Source: Owenia fusiformis
Lineage: Eukaryota; Annelida; Polychaeta; Sabellida; Oweniidae
Direction of reading: 5' to 3'
Assembly: GCA_903813345.2 (NCBI GenBank)
Contig: CAIIXF020000007.1
Span: 36,052,538 to 36,116,537, forward strand
DNA: 64,000 bases
Shown here: positions 33,854 through 46,325 of the stretch, in pieces
Layout: each line of letters opens with the position of its first letter
Numbering within the stretch: position 1 is the first letter of the stretch
The notes under the pieces: generated by a model
Seen by the model: the letters and a program-made list of their open reading frames with translations, nothing else
Database searches by the model: none
Told to the model about the DNA's origin: nothing
Made by a program: the position numbers and the translations under genes

Positions 33854-36563
33854 AAACGTGACAAGAGAAGTAATGACCCGAGTAATCCTACCTTGAATAC
33901 AGATTCTATTTTTTCCACAAAACCAGACAATTCAATGATAAAGGTATGTTTATGAATATTTTAGATTGCAAAATAGAACATCATCTTGCAACTAATGACC
34001 ACATTTTATACTTACCACCATGACCAAAATTGCTTTCGCATCGAGGCATACCTGTTGCTTTTAAAAAATTACATTTTTAAATTTTTTCCTTACCTCTAAA
34101 CATCAAAAGATAAAGGGCTGACACTTTCCATTGAGTCCCATACATCATTTTTCAAATAGATTTTACAGTCAAGCCAAGTAACTAAGTCAACATTCGAAAA
34201 TAAAAAACTCAAAAATAGTACATCTTTGATTTCCAAAATAATTTGTGAGGTGGTTATTAAGATGATAATACATCTTTTAACGTATTAATTTTGAGTACAT
34301 CTTGAATCCATTTTCAACAAAGCGTTGTCGAAATAAGGATTCGAAATATTTGAGTTCGGGATGATAAAAGTACGTTAAGATATACCGCTCCTTAACAAAC
34401 TCCTTTGGGAACAAGATATAGAATCAAATGCATATTCTTCTTATTTACTCCCTGACACATGCCAACGAATGTTACATAAGTTAATATTTCCGTTTTAATA
34501 ATTTTATAAACGTTGTTCTCTACAGGTGCCATTTTTTATAATTGAAAAACAAAATTGAACGTTTTGCATTTCTAAATTGATAAGTTTCTTGGAATACAAC
34601 TTAACTGTTAACGATTTAAGTCATTAATAATATTTCCCTCAGTGATCCCATGCTAAATAGACAGTAACTAGGTTATTATTTTGTGTTCAACCTTGTTTTC
34701 ATGACTTTAAACATGAGTCGACAATTATGTAGGAAATTTCAATTCCAAATGTAAGCGTGTCAACTCCTGTTTTTGCACAAAATTTAGCCTTTTATAAAGA
34801 TAGATCGCCAAAATCTGCATGTACCTCTCAATGAGGCGACACGTTTTTAAATTTATAGATGCTGAGCTATAAACTCAAACAAAAATTCAAACCACCCGCT
34901 ATTATTTTGATTACACTAGACGAAATTTCCACTCTCGGGGAGCACTGTGGTAACACTTTGAAGGAGGATTCTTGAAAAATCGTTCGAATTTTCACAAAAG
35001 GTTTCACGCAATTTTATTGCTTTGTTTAAGCCTCAACTAAATTCATACTCAAATCCGATACCATAATTATAAATCAAAATGAAACATTAAACTCAGGTCA
35101 GGTTATATGATAAACCGTTTCGAGAATTGATGATTTGAGTTAACTGTGTATATTTAAATAAATGTAAGTCGGCATGTATTCGACATTTAATGTAGACACA
35201 TGATGTATGCATCCACGTGCGTGACTTAAATATCGATTCATGACTATCATTTTTGGCTTTCAAAAATTAAGTTGGAAGTTACAGTGGTTGGAGATTAACG
35301 AAAACGTCAATCACATCCGAATATCCGAACGACGTCAAGTATTTACAATACCCTTTCTGTGCATCTCGAACAAGGCAAGGTTCTGTGATCCAGCAATGTG
35401 TATTCCGAAAGAAAAAAATCACAAATATCAACAAATTTTATTGAGTTGGATATAACATTCGAAATCACAACTTTCGAAATGTTTGTTTTAAACAAGAATT
35501 GTAAGAACTTAAAACATGTTGTTAGTTTTTCAAACCGCATATCCTCATTTACGTTCTTTGACAAGGATGAATTCATTAGAAAACATGGATTTTCTTGATT
35601 ATTCTTCAAAACTACCCTTGAAATATAAGTATGTGGGATATTACAGTGTAAATTGACACGCATTTGTTTCCTCCATATCATGAGAAAATAAATGCAGTAC
35701 CATCTTTCAATATTTGGAAACAAAAAGTTCATTATGTATGTAAACAAGAAAAAATACATTTATGGTTGATTCATAATGAAAAATGACAAATAACATACAT
35801 CTTTTTAAGTAGGGGTATACAGGGACATAGTGGAAATTCAGAAATTTAGGCCATATCCCAAAGACTGCTTCACCAATATGTAACAGAACATCAAAGGACG
35901 ATTCTCGGTTTGGAGAACAGTCTCCTGGGCTAATAATTTTTTTTATGAAAAATATAGAAATATTACCCAAATTAAACTATGAATATTCAAAAGAGGACAT
36001 TTAAATCTACAAGTTGTAAAAATAAAAAAATTGTCTGAAGCAGGGATAACACTCAATTAGACCAATTCAATAAAATACAAGTCTCGATTTGGGGAAAGAA
36101 GTTCATCAGTGTACTGCGCTAATATTTTTTTGCGAAAAATCTAGAAATATTACCCAAATTAAATTATATCTATTCAAAAGAGGACATTCAAATCTATATT
36201 ATGTAAAAAAATCAAATTTGTCCGAAGCAGGGATAATGCTCATTTAGATTGATGAACTTCGTTCTCCAAACCGAGAATCGTCCTTTATCATTTACACGTT
36301 TGCTGATAGGTTTATTGAAAATAATCAAACAGAGGTTTACTTCAATTGTGGCACCATTCTTAGTTAATACTGATGAACATACGAATATCGAATGTTGACT
36401 AAGTAACTTGGCTTGACCGTTTACTGAACCTTTTTTTAATTTATGAGTACATAATTAAGTCATTGCCTATTAGTATTTTTAATGTTAGATGTGAACCATC
36501 GTTGCGTTTCAGAAAGATGAAGCTAGACCTCCCGTAGAAGCGAATCCATCCAAGGGTGACTAG
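33854..36563 (+). CDS. possible C-terminal exons of an unknown gene
   Basis: Two exon-like pieces keep phase: 33854-33943 (acceptor ttttag, donor gtatgt, 30 codons, KRDKRSNDPSNPTLNTDSIF...) and 36513-36563 (acceptor gtttcag, KDEARPPVEANPSKGD, stop TAG). The joined tail is polar and low in complexity, like a cytoplasmic end. No upstream exon was found and the product is not recognised. The intron contains a repeat element with ends acagtcaagccaagtaact (34167) and agtaacttggcttgac (36398). This may be chance. Confidence 0.25.
34165..36421. mobile_element. inverted-repeat-bounded segment
   Basis: The left end, agtcaagccaagtaactaag with tcaacattcgaaaat after it, is answered on the right by tcgaatgttgactaagtaac and ttggcttgac. 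The interior, 2.2 kb, holds repeat D (35899-36288) and anonymous AT-rich DNA. It may be one element or two solo ends. Confidence 0.45.
35899..36288 (-). repeat. dispersed repeat family D, copy 2
   Basis: This is the reverse complement of 19428-19795. Its ends read acgattctcggtttggagaa and ttctccaaaccgagaatcgt, so it is itself a terminal inverted repeat of at least 20 bases. Confidence 0.7.
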
Positions 36564-36573
36564 TGAAGCTACT

Positions 36574-37182
36574 ATGTCTAAGTCTCACTTCACCACAAAG
36601 GAAGTTCCCTCCAATGAGGCTACTTCCTCCAAGTCTTATTCTGTAGTTGACTCATCAGGACCTCAATCAACATCTTGCTTCACTGTAGGTAATGTCATAG
36701 AAGCTGCCAAGACAATGTCTGATTGTTCAACTCTTTGTGATGACAGTAGCAATCAAATTTTTGCGCATTTCTCCTTAAAGATTAAGCAAGAATTTTTAAG
36801 ACAGTCGCAATTAAAAAAACTTCAGTCATCACATTGTAAAAGAAATATTAGCAATGAAAAGAACAGAAAAATGGACAAATTAAGAAAAAGAAGATGGAGG
36901 GAATCAGAAGTGTTGAAGAAACATGAGAATAGAGCACAAAAAATGTTTAAAAGGGAAAAAAGAAAAGATGAGGAGTATAGAACAAGTGAGTGTCAAACTG
37001 AGAAGACATTCAAGAAAAAGAAGAGAGAAAATGAAAAGTATAGAATAAAGGAGCAGCAAAATGAGAAGACATTCAGGAAAAGGAAGAGAGAAAACGAAGA
37101 GTATAGAACAAGTGAACGAGAAACTCAAAAGAGGGAGGTGGGAGACCTTCATACATCTTCCAAGATGTCACAAAAGGTCTAG
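36574..37182 (+). CDS. charged coiled-coil repeat protein, unknown
   Basis: An open frame of about 202 residues from ATG 36574. The first 65 residues are Ser/Thr-rich, followed by a basic region (KRNISNEKNRKMDKLRKRR) and three 21-residue repeats of the type ENEKYRIKEQQNEKTFRKRK. A 63-bp DNA repeat underlies them. Such KR/EY-rich repeats occur upstream of replicase-like domains in some animal transposons, but no such domain follows here. Function unknown; it could be an exon or a transposon relic. Confidence 0.4.
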   Translation: MSKSHFTTKEVPSNEATSSKSYSVVDSSGPQSTSCFTVGNVIEAAKTMSDCSTLCDDSSNQIFAHFSLKIKQEFLRQSQLKKLQSSHCKRNISNEKNRKMDKLRKRRWRESEVLKKHENRAQKMFKREKRKDEEYRTSECQTEKTFKKKKRENEKYRIKEQQNEKTFRKRKRENEEYRTSERETQKREVGDLHTSSKMSQKV

Positions 37183-37525
37183 CAACCAAGTATGGAGTCA
37201 ACATTGGTACAATCAAGCAATGCCCATATGTATACAAATATGCTTCTTCGACAAGTTTGCTGAAAGTGTAGCCCCTCTCTATAGGGAAAACCTCTGAACA
37301 AGGAAACTTTCTTCCAGTCCCAAGAGCATTCCCTGTTCGCAGGTTTTACTGTACGTTTTTTGACGGACATCGATATTTTGACCCGACCCCTAATGTTTGA
37401 TGAATATCAATACTTGCACCCACGAACTAATGGTCCGACGACTTATGGTCACTTATTATACTGATCAACTCCTATCAAAAATAGTTTAAGTAAAAGCAGG
37501 ATGAAAATATAAAAAGTTTCATTAC

Positions 37526-37582
37526 TTGAGATTTAATCTGCTTGTCACAAACGATGCATCTCTTCTTAGACTTTGTAGTCAT
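37526..37582 (-). CDS. possible first exon with CxxC motif
   Basis: ATG at about 37582 opens MTTKSKKRCIVCDKQIKSQ and reaches a GTAATG donor at about 37525. It resembles the RCVRCDKQ motif of the frame at 37603-37860. No continuation was found downstream on this strand. Confidence 0.25.
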
Positions 37583-37602
37583 GAGAAAGGGGATTTGTAT
37601 CT

Positions 37603-37860
37603 TCATAGATGGATTATCTGTTTTTCACCTTCATCTGCTGGTTGGGGAGGGTTACAAGGAATGTTTTTGGGTCCTGTGAGTTTAATCCGGCATTTGTAAC
37701 ATACGAGTATAACTGAATTATCAGGGGGATCTTTGTGATATTTTTCTTTCCATAATTTGCCAAGAGTGTTAGATTTAGTTACTTTTCTCCTAGAGATAGC
37801 TGGACTTTGTTTATCACATCTAACACAACGGTACGTTTTGATAGGTGGCAGTGTGTCCAA
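37603..37860 (-). CDS. short protein with two CxxC motifs, unknown
   Basis: The open frame encodes TYRCVRCDKQ, a basic stretch (SRRKVTKSNTLGKLWKEKYH) and VCYKCRIKL: two CxxC pairs 40 residues apart, fitting a zinc-binding fold. There is no ATG at the start of the frame; the first codons lie just after a stop. A second, similar motif, KKRCIVCDKQIKSQ, follows an ATG at about 37582 on the same strand and ends at a GTAATG donor. Together they look like diverged copies of one exon type. Possibly transposon-derived. Confidence 0.35.
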   Translation of the reverse strand: MDTLPPIKTYRCVRCDKQSPAISRRKVTKSNTLGKLWKEKYHKDPPDNSVILVCYKCRIKLTGPKNIPCNPPQPADEGEKQIIHL

Positions 37861-37916
37861 AATGGTGGCAGAAATGCTTTAGAAAAAATACCAAAGAAGT
37901 CCAAAAAACTATATGA

Positions 37917-38009
37917 GCTGTGTTCTCCACCACTTTTTGCAACTGAAAATGTTGCCTTATTCAATTTCGGATCTGTACAGCTAAAAATAAAAGTGGTGGA
38001 GAACACAGC
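37917..38009. repeat. hairpin, agctgtgttctccaccac arms
   Basis: The sequence agctgtgttctccaccac at 37917 is answered by gtggtggagaacacagct ending at 38009, with a 57-base loop. Function unknown; it could be the end of a small element or an RNA hairpin. Confidence 0.6.
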
Positions 38010-38189
38010 TAACAGTGAATTTGTCCATTCAATGAACCATGGTTCATGTTCAATATTGAGACGGGTAAATAATAGGGGTCTGGATCATAATCCCTTTTTA
38101 TGCCACATATCATGCATCAGCACACATAAATCTGCTGGATGCATTTCAGTAGGGATTACATTATACATAATTCACTTAAATACTACTTG

Positions 38190-39094
38190 AAAATTGTTTT
38201 TAAGGCTTTATTTACTACATTTTCTAAAGAACACTAAATTTCACAAATAATCTGCCATGATGGGAGTGGTTACAGAAATTGGCCAGAAATTATATTTTTT
38301 ACAAAAATATTCACTATATTTTTCAAGAAAATGAAAATACACATATCAGTCAAAAAAAATTGAATTTTTTTTCAAAAATCTAAAATTGGGTTTTAATGAA
38401 GATCCCAATAAGACTGTAACTTTGCCAGCATAGTATTGAATAGACTTGAGTGTAATGATTCCCGTTGAAACCAATGTGTTATTGCAAATTTCCCGTTCTA
38501 AATACGAAACTCCGCTATGATTCTTTAAGAGTCGCGAGCAAGTTCCCACTGAAATCGGGAGCATAGTCAGATACATGTAGTCCTGTTTATTTGTATCACT
38601 TTGGAAAATGGACCAAAAGTATGAAATTATTTATTACCGGTCTTTGATACTCAAGCAATACTTTGAAAACAGATATATTTGACAAACAATGACATGAAAA
38701 ATGATTCTTTTCACTGTCATGGAAGAAAATGAGTAAAGGGCGTCAACATGCACGTTTGCATGATTTACAGTTCATACATATATTACTTTTATCGTCAAAA
38801 TAAAGGCAATAAATACGATTTACATACTCCGTAATAAATATTGGATCAATATGGTATGTATTGATAAGTTACTATACAATTACTCCTGCCATGGGGTTCG
38901 AAATACATCATCAATAGTGTTTCAGCGTAGTGGCCCCGCTGATCCGCTTCGATCGCGAGGAAAGCTTCATTGTTATTCCATGAAGATATTGACCTTCTTA
39001 TTATGAATGTACATGACGGGCGTGCCAATCACATATTACCTCATTCTTTGGAAACATCGCAAATATTTTTTCTGCAACTTCAGGCAGTTCGATC
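38190..39094. other. intergenic, no gene seen
   Basis: Anonymous AT-rich sequence with only short unsupported frames. Composition becomes CG-rich near 38930. Confidence 0.5.
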
Positions 39095-39720
39095 AATCTG
39101 TCAGCGTGGTGCGTTCGTCCGACCTTCCGTTCATTCGTGGGTGCGTGCGTTCGTCTGACCGTCCATTCGTATGATCGTGCGTTCGTCCGACCGTCCGTTC
39201 GTCGTGCGTGCATTAATCCGATCTACCGTCCGTGTGTGCGTCAAACCGTCAGATCGTGGCAGCGTTCATCCGACCATCCATTCGTTCGTTTGTTCGTCCC
39301 AACGTTCGTTCGGGGGTTCGTCCGTTCGTGCGTTAGCGCATGCGTGCGTTCGTTCAACTTTCGATTCGTATGATCGTGCGTTCATCCGACCGTCCGTTCG
39401 TCGTGCGTGCGTTCGTCTGGCCGTTCGTTCGTGCGTGCTTGCGTTCATTCGACCGTCCGTTCGTTCGTGCGTGCGTTTTTTTGTCCATCCGTTGGACCAT
39501 TAGTTCGTGGGTGCATCCGTCCGAACGTCCGTGCGTGCGTTCGTCCGGTCGTTTTTGTTCGTAAATATTTTTCTGCGTTTGTTTCTGTGTTCGTTCGTCC
39601 GCACGTTCATCCATGCATTCGTTCGTGCCTGCGTTCGTTTGCAATTTCTTTTGTTTCTATCTTTCTTCGTGCGTTCATCCATCCGCCCATCCGTCCATTT
39701 GTTTACTCATTTTCAGATGT
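39095..39720 (+). repeat. CGTTCGTCCGTCCGT tetranucleotide-derived array
   Basis: About 620 bases of shuffled cgtt/cgtc/cgtg units, for example tcgtccgaccgtccgttcgt, recur with drift. It is the most CpG-dense part of the window. All six frames stay partly open as a result, giving meaningless Arg/Val/Ser/Phe-rich translations. Confidence 0.9.
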
Positions 39721-40079
39721 CCTAATTAACAAATAAATATATTCTCTGCAAAGATAGTAAACTAAAATAAGTTAGAAGAATGATCACAAGTAAGAGGAAG
39801 GAACCAACGGAAGACAACATAAGAACACCAGTAAGGGGAGGGGGGGGGAGTTTTCTGGCCGGTTGAAAACTCACCTACGTGCATTCTCAAGTCTGTCGAC
39901 CCTGAAGAAAGGATAATTTCCTACATCATAATCAAAGACAAGACAATCAAGACAGAGAAAGAAGACAACAATTTCAGACACCGATGCAGCAGCAACAAAT
40001 GACATCCATCCATTCTTTCCTTGTTCATTTGTTCGTTTGCAGGTTTTTCTCAAAATATGTCTTTCCACTTGCTATACAA

Positions 40080-40860
40080 AAGTAAGTAATCAAACGAGCA
40101 AGAAAGCAAGCAGACAAGGGAAGTAACTAAGCAAGCAAAGAAGTAATTAAGCAAGCAAGTAAGGAAGGAATAGAGGAAGTAATCAAGGAAATGATAGTGG
40201 AAGTAATAGTGGTAAGGAAGAAGGACAGAAGGAAGGAAGGAAGGACGGGGAAAAGGAAGGAGGGGAGGAAGAAGGAAATAGGTAAGAAAGAAAGGAAAAG
40301 GGAAGAAGGTATAAGAAAGTGCGTCGAAAGGAAGGGAGTTAGAAGTTAGTGGGGAAGGAAAAAAAAGAAGAAGGTAAGAGAGTTAGTATGAAGGAACAAA
40401 GGAAGGGCGTAGGGGAGGAAGGAAGGAGGGGAGGAAGGAAAAGAGTGAGGAAAGAAGCGGTATAGAAGAATCTATGAAAGGAAGGAAGAATCTAAGAAAT
40501 AAAGGAAGGGGGAAGAAGGAAGTGAGGGTAAGGATATAAGTAAGAAGGAAGAGAGAATTGAAGAACGGTAGGAAGAAAGGTAGTAAGTAAGTAAGGAAAG
40601 AAGGTAGGAAGGAAGGAAGAAAGGGAGGAAAGAAGTAAGGAATGAAAGAAGTTAGAAAAGAAGAAAGTAGGAAAGTAGGAAGGAAGAAAAGGAGGAAGGA
40701 AGGAACGAAGGGGCGAAAGAAGTTGGGCCTGAACGAATAAAGGAAGTAGGAAGGAAGTGAGCAAAGAATGAAGTAAGGATAGAAGGAAGTAAGCAAGGAA
40801 GGATGAAAAAATGAGTGCGTGAGTGAGCTAGTGGGGGGGGGGTCGGTGAGTGAGTATGCA
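40080..40860 (+). repeat. polypurine (GGAA)n tract
   Basis: Roughly 780 bases, almost all A or G on the + strand, of aaggaagg/aggaagaaag units. The complement gives long Pro/Ser/Phe/Leu frames that are artefacts. Such tracts can form triplex (H-DNA) structures. Confidence 0.92.
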
Positions 40861-41974
40861 ATCTGGCAACAGCACGTTGTCACGGTGACGAAGGACAAAT
40901 GATGATCTTTGGAATGTCATGGGTATCGAAAGCTCCAGATCCAGGCTCATAGATTTGTGGCATGTGCCCGGGGCATTTGTAAAGCTGAAGCTGAGATAAT
41001 GAATCAAAATCTTGTAATAATTCTCATATATATTCTTATAATATGTGCATTCCATTCCATTCCAATATTGATACAACACTGACATCCTATTCAAAATTTA
41101 ATTCATTAGAGGCTCAAATAACTTTGGATGATCTGATAGCGTTATTGGTAGAGCGTTGTCTTGGCCTGAGGACCTCCTGTTATGCACGGGTCGAAAAGTG
41201 GGGAAGCATTTTAATTTTTCAAGAGATCCAATCATCGACAGTTGGGGAAATGCGAAAAGTATTTTCTTAATGGTCCAATTTCTTCCCTCTCTCACATAAC
41301 AAAAGTTAGCAAGTGTTGATTGGGGGGGGGGGGTGTATAGAGGGTCTTGGAAATGCATATACAATATTTTTCAGCTCTCTTATACCATATACAATATTTT
41401 TTCACCATATACAATATTTTTCACAGCTCTTATACCATATACGATTTTTTAGGTGAAATACAATATACGATAATTTTGAAACTGCTTTTGATTAAAGTTT
41501 GGATATTTATAAGGAAATAATATTATATTAGGAGAGAATCCATGTACTAAAGTAAATGTATTATTTTAAGGCAACTAGAATCCACATACTTACCACAATG
41601 ATTTCATTTATTTCATTATGAATTAGACACCATTCGGGTACATCAGCATCAGAAAAGCTGTGACCACATTTTATTTTCAGGTAAACAAGTTGATTTAAAA
41701 CACATTTATGATATAAGATTCATGACTTCTCTTTAGTGATTTAGCAACCTATTTTGACCAAAAAAACTAACTATGATATTGCTGCAATTTGCTAAAGCCA
41801 TTAGCCCATTACCTGTAAAAGTACCATAAAGATATTCAAAATTAGCACAAAACCTGCATCATTGGAATGGGTGGAACCCAGTGCTCCTCTTTCTTATGAC
41901 CTTCTTTCCCATGACTTATTTAAATGTCCTTCATAGTGAGCCAGGGAAAAAAATTCTTGAAACATAATTGATGC

Positions 41975-44900
41975 AAAATTAGGCGATCAGCTTCACCCCA
42001 AAATTTAGCTTATCGGTACCAAGTTAGGGGAATAATGCTCATAGTGATTTTTGGCAAGGTAAATACCTCCAGAGTAAGAAAATATGTGATAGCATTGCAG
42101 GAGTGGTAGCTTATGGGTGTTATCACCCATTTTTCAAAATGGCTGCTATTGCGCTTTTTACCAAATAAAAGAAATCATATCTTAGTATAATGAGAGGCAA
42201 AAACAATGATTTTGAAGTCTATTTCTGGGTTTTAGGGGTCAAGGATTTCATTTATGTCAAAATCTAAGTCATCAAAAAATTGCTTTATATGGAAATCCAA
42301 GATGGCCACCAAAATGGGTCTCAAAACAAATATGTTACTATTGATATAAGCAAAAAAGAGCTCAAAGAACGGTTAAAAAGTGACTTTGGAGACCATGAAT
42401 AGGTTTTAGAGGCTGAGGATTTTATTTGTGTCTAAATTTAAGTAATAATAGAAATCCTTTATATGAAATTCCAAGATGGCCACCAAAATGATTGCCAAAA
42501 TGAAAATGTAAACTATTTATATAAACTCAAAGAACAGTTAAAAAGTGCTTTTGCAGACCATGATAGGGTTTTAGAGGTTAATACAGATTCCATCCATGGA
42601 TAAATCTAAGTGATTAGAGAATACTTTTATATACAAATTTGAAATGGCTGCCAAAATGGCCAAACATATGGCTGGTAAAATAAATTTATATGCACATAGA
42701 AAAGTTAGAAAAGTAATGTACGTAATAGATATCTGAAAGTAGGTTTCAGGGGAAAATGGTTTCAATTTAGCCTTTATTAAAGTCATCTTAACCTTTCCTC
42801 GTATTAAAATCCAAAATGGTCACCAAAATGGCTGCCAAAACGAATATTTACATGTACATACATGTATATCTATATGCATTAACAGAGGATATTGGCAAGT
42901 GATTGTGGTATCTTTGACTAATTAACTAGGATATAGGGATTGAGGATTTCAGTTACCATTGAAATTTTTTCTTTTTACTTTAATTGTTAAATTGTTGTGT
43001 TGATGAAAATCAAAGATGGCTGCCAAAATTGCTGCCAAATTGGCTGTTGGTTAAGTTTTTTCCTATTTTCTAGCTTATTTCTATCTTTATCTGTTATAAC
43101 CTCTATATTTTTCAGTGTTCTTTGTTGTTTTCATTTTTGTCTTTGTTTTCTGTTTTCTTTCTTCTTCTGTTTTCTTTGCTGCCTTTCAATTTTCTTCTTT
43201 TATTTGTGTTTCCTCATTTGTGTTATCTTTGTTTTTTCATTTTCTTTGTTTTTCTCTTTTTCTTTTTTCTTGGAATTAGAGTCAATTAGAGCTTTCGGGA
43301 TACACCAAAATTTAACTTGGTCCATTGTCAAGAGCTGATTCCTTGAGTGCTAAAATACTTATTAAACCTTTTTGGGTGTGTGTTTGTTTGAGATTATTGG
43401 AACCAAAGTTGCCTATCTACTCCCAGGTAACCTTTGCAAGTCACCCCTTCTTACTCTGTTGATGTTGCTCTTTCTTCTCAGCCTCTGTTGTTGTAATGGA
43501 AGTTACATAGTTGGAAAAGTCATAGGAGAAAAACACCAAACTGAAAGCATGAGACTTTGAACCAACTCCCTACATGGCTAAGGTCAATAGTTTCATTCAT
43601 TTTTCTAGTTCTCACAGATGCTGTTGATATCTTTAAGAAACTCATCAAAATATTTCCCTAGATATTCAATTCTCTCATCACACCCTATGCAGACAGAGCC
43701 TGTGGGAAATATTGGGTGCGGCGCAAATGAGCGGAGGGTGCGGAGCTAACGGTCATTTTTGAATTTAAAATTGGGATATTTCTGAAACTAAGCCGTTTTG
43801 GGACTTCAAATATACCAAGATATGTGTATTTGACACCAAATATCAATAAAATTGTGAAAATAGTAGTGCAATTCATTTTATAGCGACGCAGTATGCCTTA
43901 AACATTTCCCAGACCTATATATTTTGAGACTATCCTTTTAATACTGCGTCTCCAGCATTCATAAAAAATGGTGTTCAAGATACACTACCCATGCAAATTA
44001 TTTTTGCATCTTGGAAGCCAGGCAGTATCTGTTTGATTTTATAAAAATTCGGAAATGTTCTTCAGATATGAGCCCCTCTAAATATTGGGTGCGGAGCTAC
44101 GTTTATGGAGCTGCTCCGCACCCAATATTTAGAGGGGGCTCATATCTGAAAAAATTTCCGAATTTTTATAAAATCACACAGATACTGCCTGGCTTCCAAG
44201 ATGCAAAAATAATTTGTATAGATAGTGCACCTTGAACACCATTTTTTATGAATGCTGGGGACTCAGTATTAAAAGGATAATTTCAAAATATATAGGTCTG
44301 GGAAAGGTTTAAGGCACACTGCGTCGCTATAGAATGAATTGCGCTACTACTTTCACAATTGTATTGATATTTGGTGTCAAATACACATATCTTGGTATAT
44401 TTGAAGTCCCAAAACGGCTTAGTTTCAGATATATCCCAAATTTAAATTCAAAAATAACCGTTAGCTCCGCACCCTCCGCTCATTTGCTCCGCACCCAATA
44501 TTTCCCACAGGCTCTGTCTGCATAGGGTGCATCATGGATAGTATGAATGATTGCACATTAGCTGCCTTTGTTAAGCACTCAGCTGAAAAGATTCCTTGGA
44601 TTGCACTAAATACATGCCCAATTGGCCATCATCTCGAGGCAGCTTAGAATCTGTTGTGCTCCAGGGAATGACTAGGTCATAACAGTGATTATGTCCATAA
44701 AGGCTTGGCTTTGAGACCTCTTTACTTGGACTCTTCTGCTTTGACAATCCAGTTCATTGCTGCGATGAAGAGGGTACAATTGAGATGGTACATCCCATCA
44801 GGGTCATCTTGGATATTCAAATAAATGTATTCCAAAATTACTTATTCTTTTGGCAGCCATTTTGGTTGCCATCCTGAATGTCCAAATGAAAGAATTATTT

Positions 44901-45815
44901 GATGACTAAGTTTTAGACATAATTAAAATTCTCGACCATTGAAACCTAGACATGGTCTCCAAAATCACTTTGAACATATATTAATAGTAACATATTCATT
45001 TTGGCAGCCATCTTCGATTTCCACATCAAGTTATTCTTTGATGACTAAGACAATAAAATCATTGATCCCCTAACACTTTCCTGGTCTACAAAATTAATTT
45101 TTATCTGTTGTTTGAGCTTATATCAATACATGTAGTTACATTTTCATTTTGGTGGCCATCTTGGATTTCCATATAAAGCAATTATTTGCTGACTTAGACT
45201 TAAATGAAGCATAAATGAAATCCTTGACCCCTAAACCCTTTCATTGTCTACAAAATTGCTTTTTATCTGTTCTTTGAGCTTATATGTATATCAATACAGT
45301 AATAACATATTCGTTTTTGCACCTATTTTGCGGCCATCTTGGATTTCAATATAAAGTAATCCTTTGATGATATTAGCTTTAGACATGAATAAAATCTTTA
45401 GACTCTAAAACCTCTTCTAAAACTCTTCAAAATCATGTTGAAACGTTTTTGAGCTTGTATCATTAGTACATATTTGTTTTTGAACCAAATTTGGCAACCA
45501 TCTTGGATTTTCTTATGAATTAATGTTTTGATGACTTGGATTTAGGCATTACTCAAATCATTGACCCCTAAAACCCAGAATTAGACCCTAAAATCACTGA
45601 TTTTGCCTCTCAGTATGCTTAGATATAACTTCTTTTGTTTGGTAGCAAGCGCACCAGCGGCCATTTTGAAAAATGGGTGATAACACCTATTAAGCTACCA
45701 CTTCTGCAATGCTATCACATATTTTCTTACTCTAAGGGGCAAGACCTTCCCAAAAATCACCATGGCCATTATTCCCCTGATTTGGTACCGACCAACCCCC
45801 CAGGCTGATCGCCTA
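41975..45815. repeat. long inverted repeat with tandem subunits
   Basis: The left arm (about 41975-43045) and right arm (about 44835-45815) are diverged reverse complements: taggcgatcagcttcacccc versus its partner, and tgggtgttatcacccattt versus its partner. Each arm is made of about 155-bp tandem units with caagatggccaccaaaatgg. The loop contains the element at 43681-44529. Confidence 0.75.
43681..44529. mobile_element. hairpin MITE with 5-bp CATCA duplication
   Basis: CACCCTATGCAGACAGAGCC at the left is answered by ggctctgtctgcatagggtg at the right. The arms pair along most of the 849 bp around the centre near 44110 (tggagctgctccgc). CATCA flanks both ends (43676-43680, 44530-44534). Confidence 0.82.
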
Positions 45816-46325
45816 AATTGAGAATGTTGAATAAAAGATTCATCATGTGTTCTATGAAAATAAAGTTTGCTGAGGAAAATATTTATCAGATAGATAATGA
45901 AGATTCACAATGCACAATAATTTTGTAAAGCAGTTACCTGGAAAATATTAAGTATTTAAAACAGTTTCAGAAATAAAGGACTTCACAAACTTCCATGTAG
46001 ATAATTCATTTTTGATTGGACTCGAGTCTGGAAACTAGAGTTTGAAATAAAGGCAAGATGAGACTTGATTGTTTAAACATTTGAAACATGAGACACTTCG
46101 TGGTTTCAGATAAGGCAGCCTCAAAGACAGTATAAGTTAAACAAAGGTGTGTCAAAATTAAGCAAATTTCCATGAAGGTCAAACCACATGTTTCACAGAT
46201 GATTTCAAGGCAAAGATGTATTGTATGTATATTGATGAGAATGAAAACTACTCTATGTAACTAGAAATAACTTTCTTTTAAAGGATCATGGACGGTATCG
46301 CAACAGATTTCAGTCATATATTGGA

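Noticed and set aside
35343-35759. 138-codon minus-strand frame
   Set aside because: AT-rich, Phe/Ile/Asn-rich, no recognisable motif, and it lies inside a repeat-bounded segment.
39137-39736. Several Arg/Val/Ser/Phe-rich frames on both strands
   Set aside because: Products of the CGTTCG tandem array.
40383-40898. 171-codon minus-strand frame rich in Pro, Ser, Phe and Leu
   Set aside because: It is the complement of the polypurine tract; low-complexity artefact.
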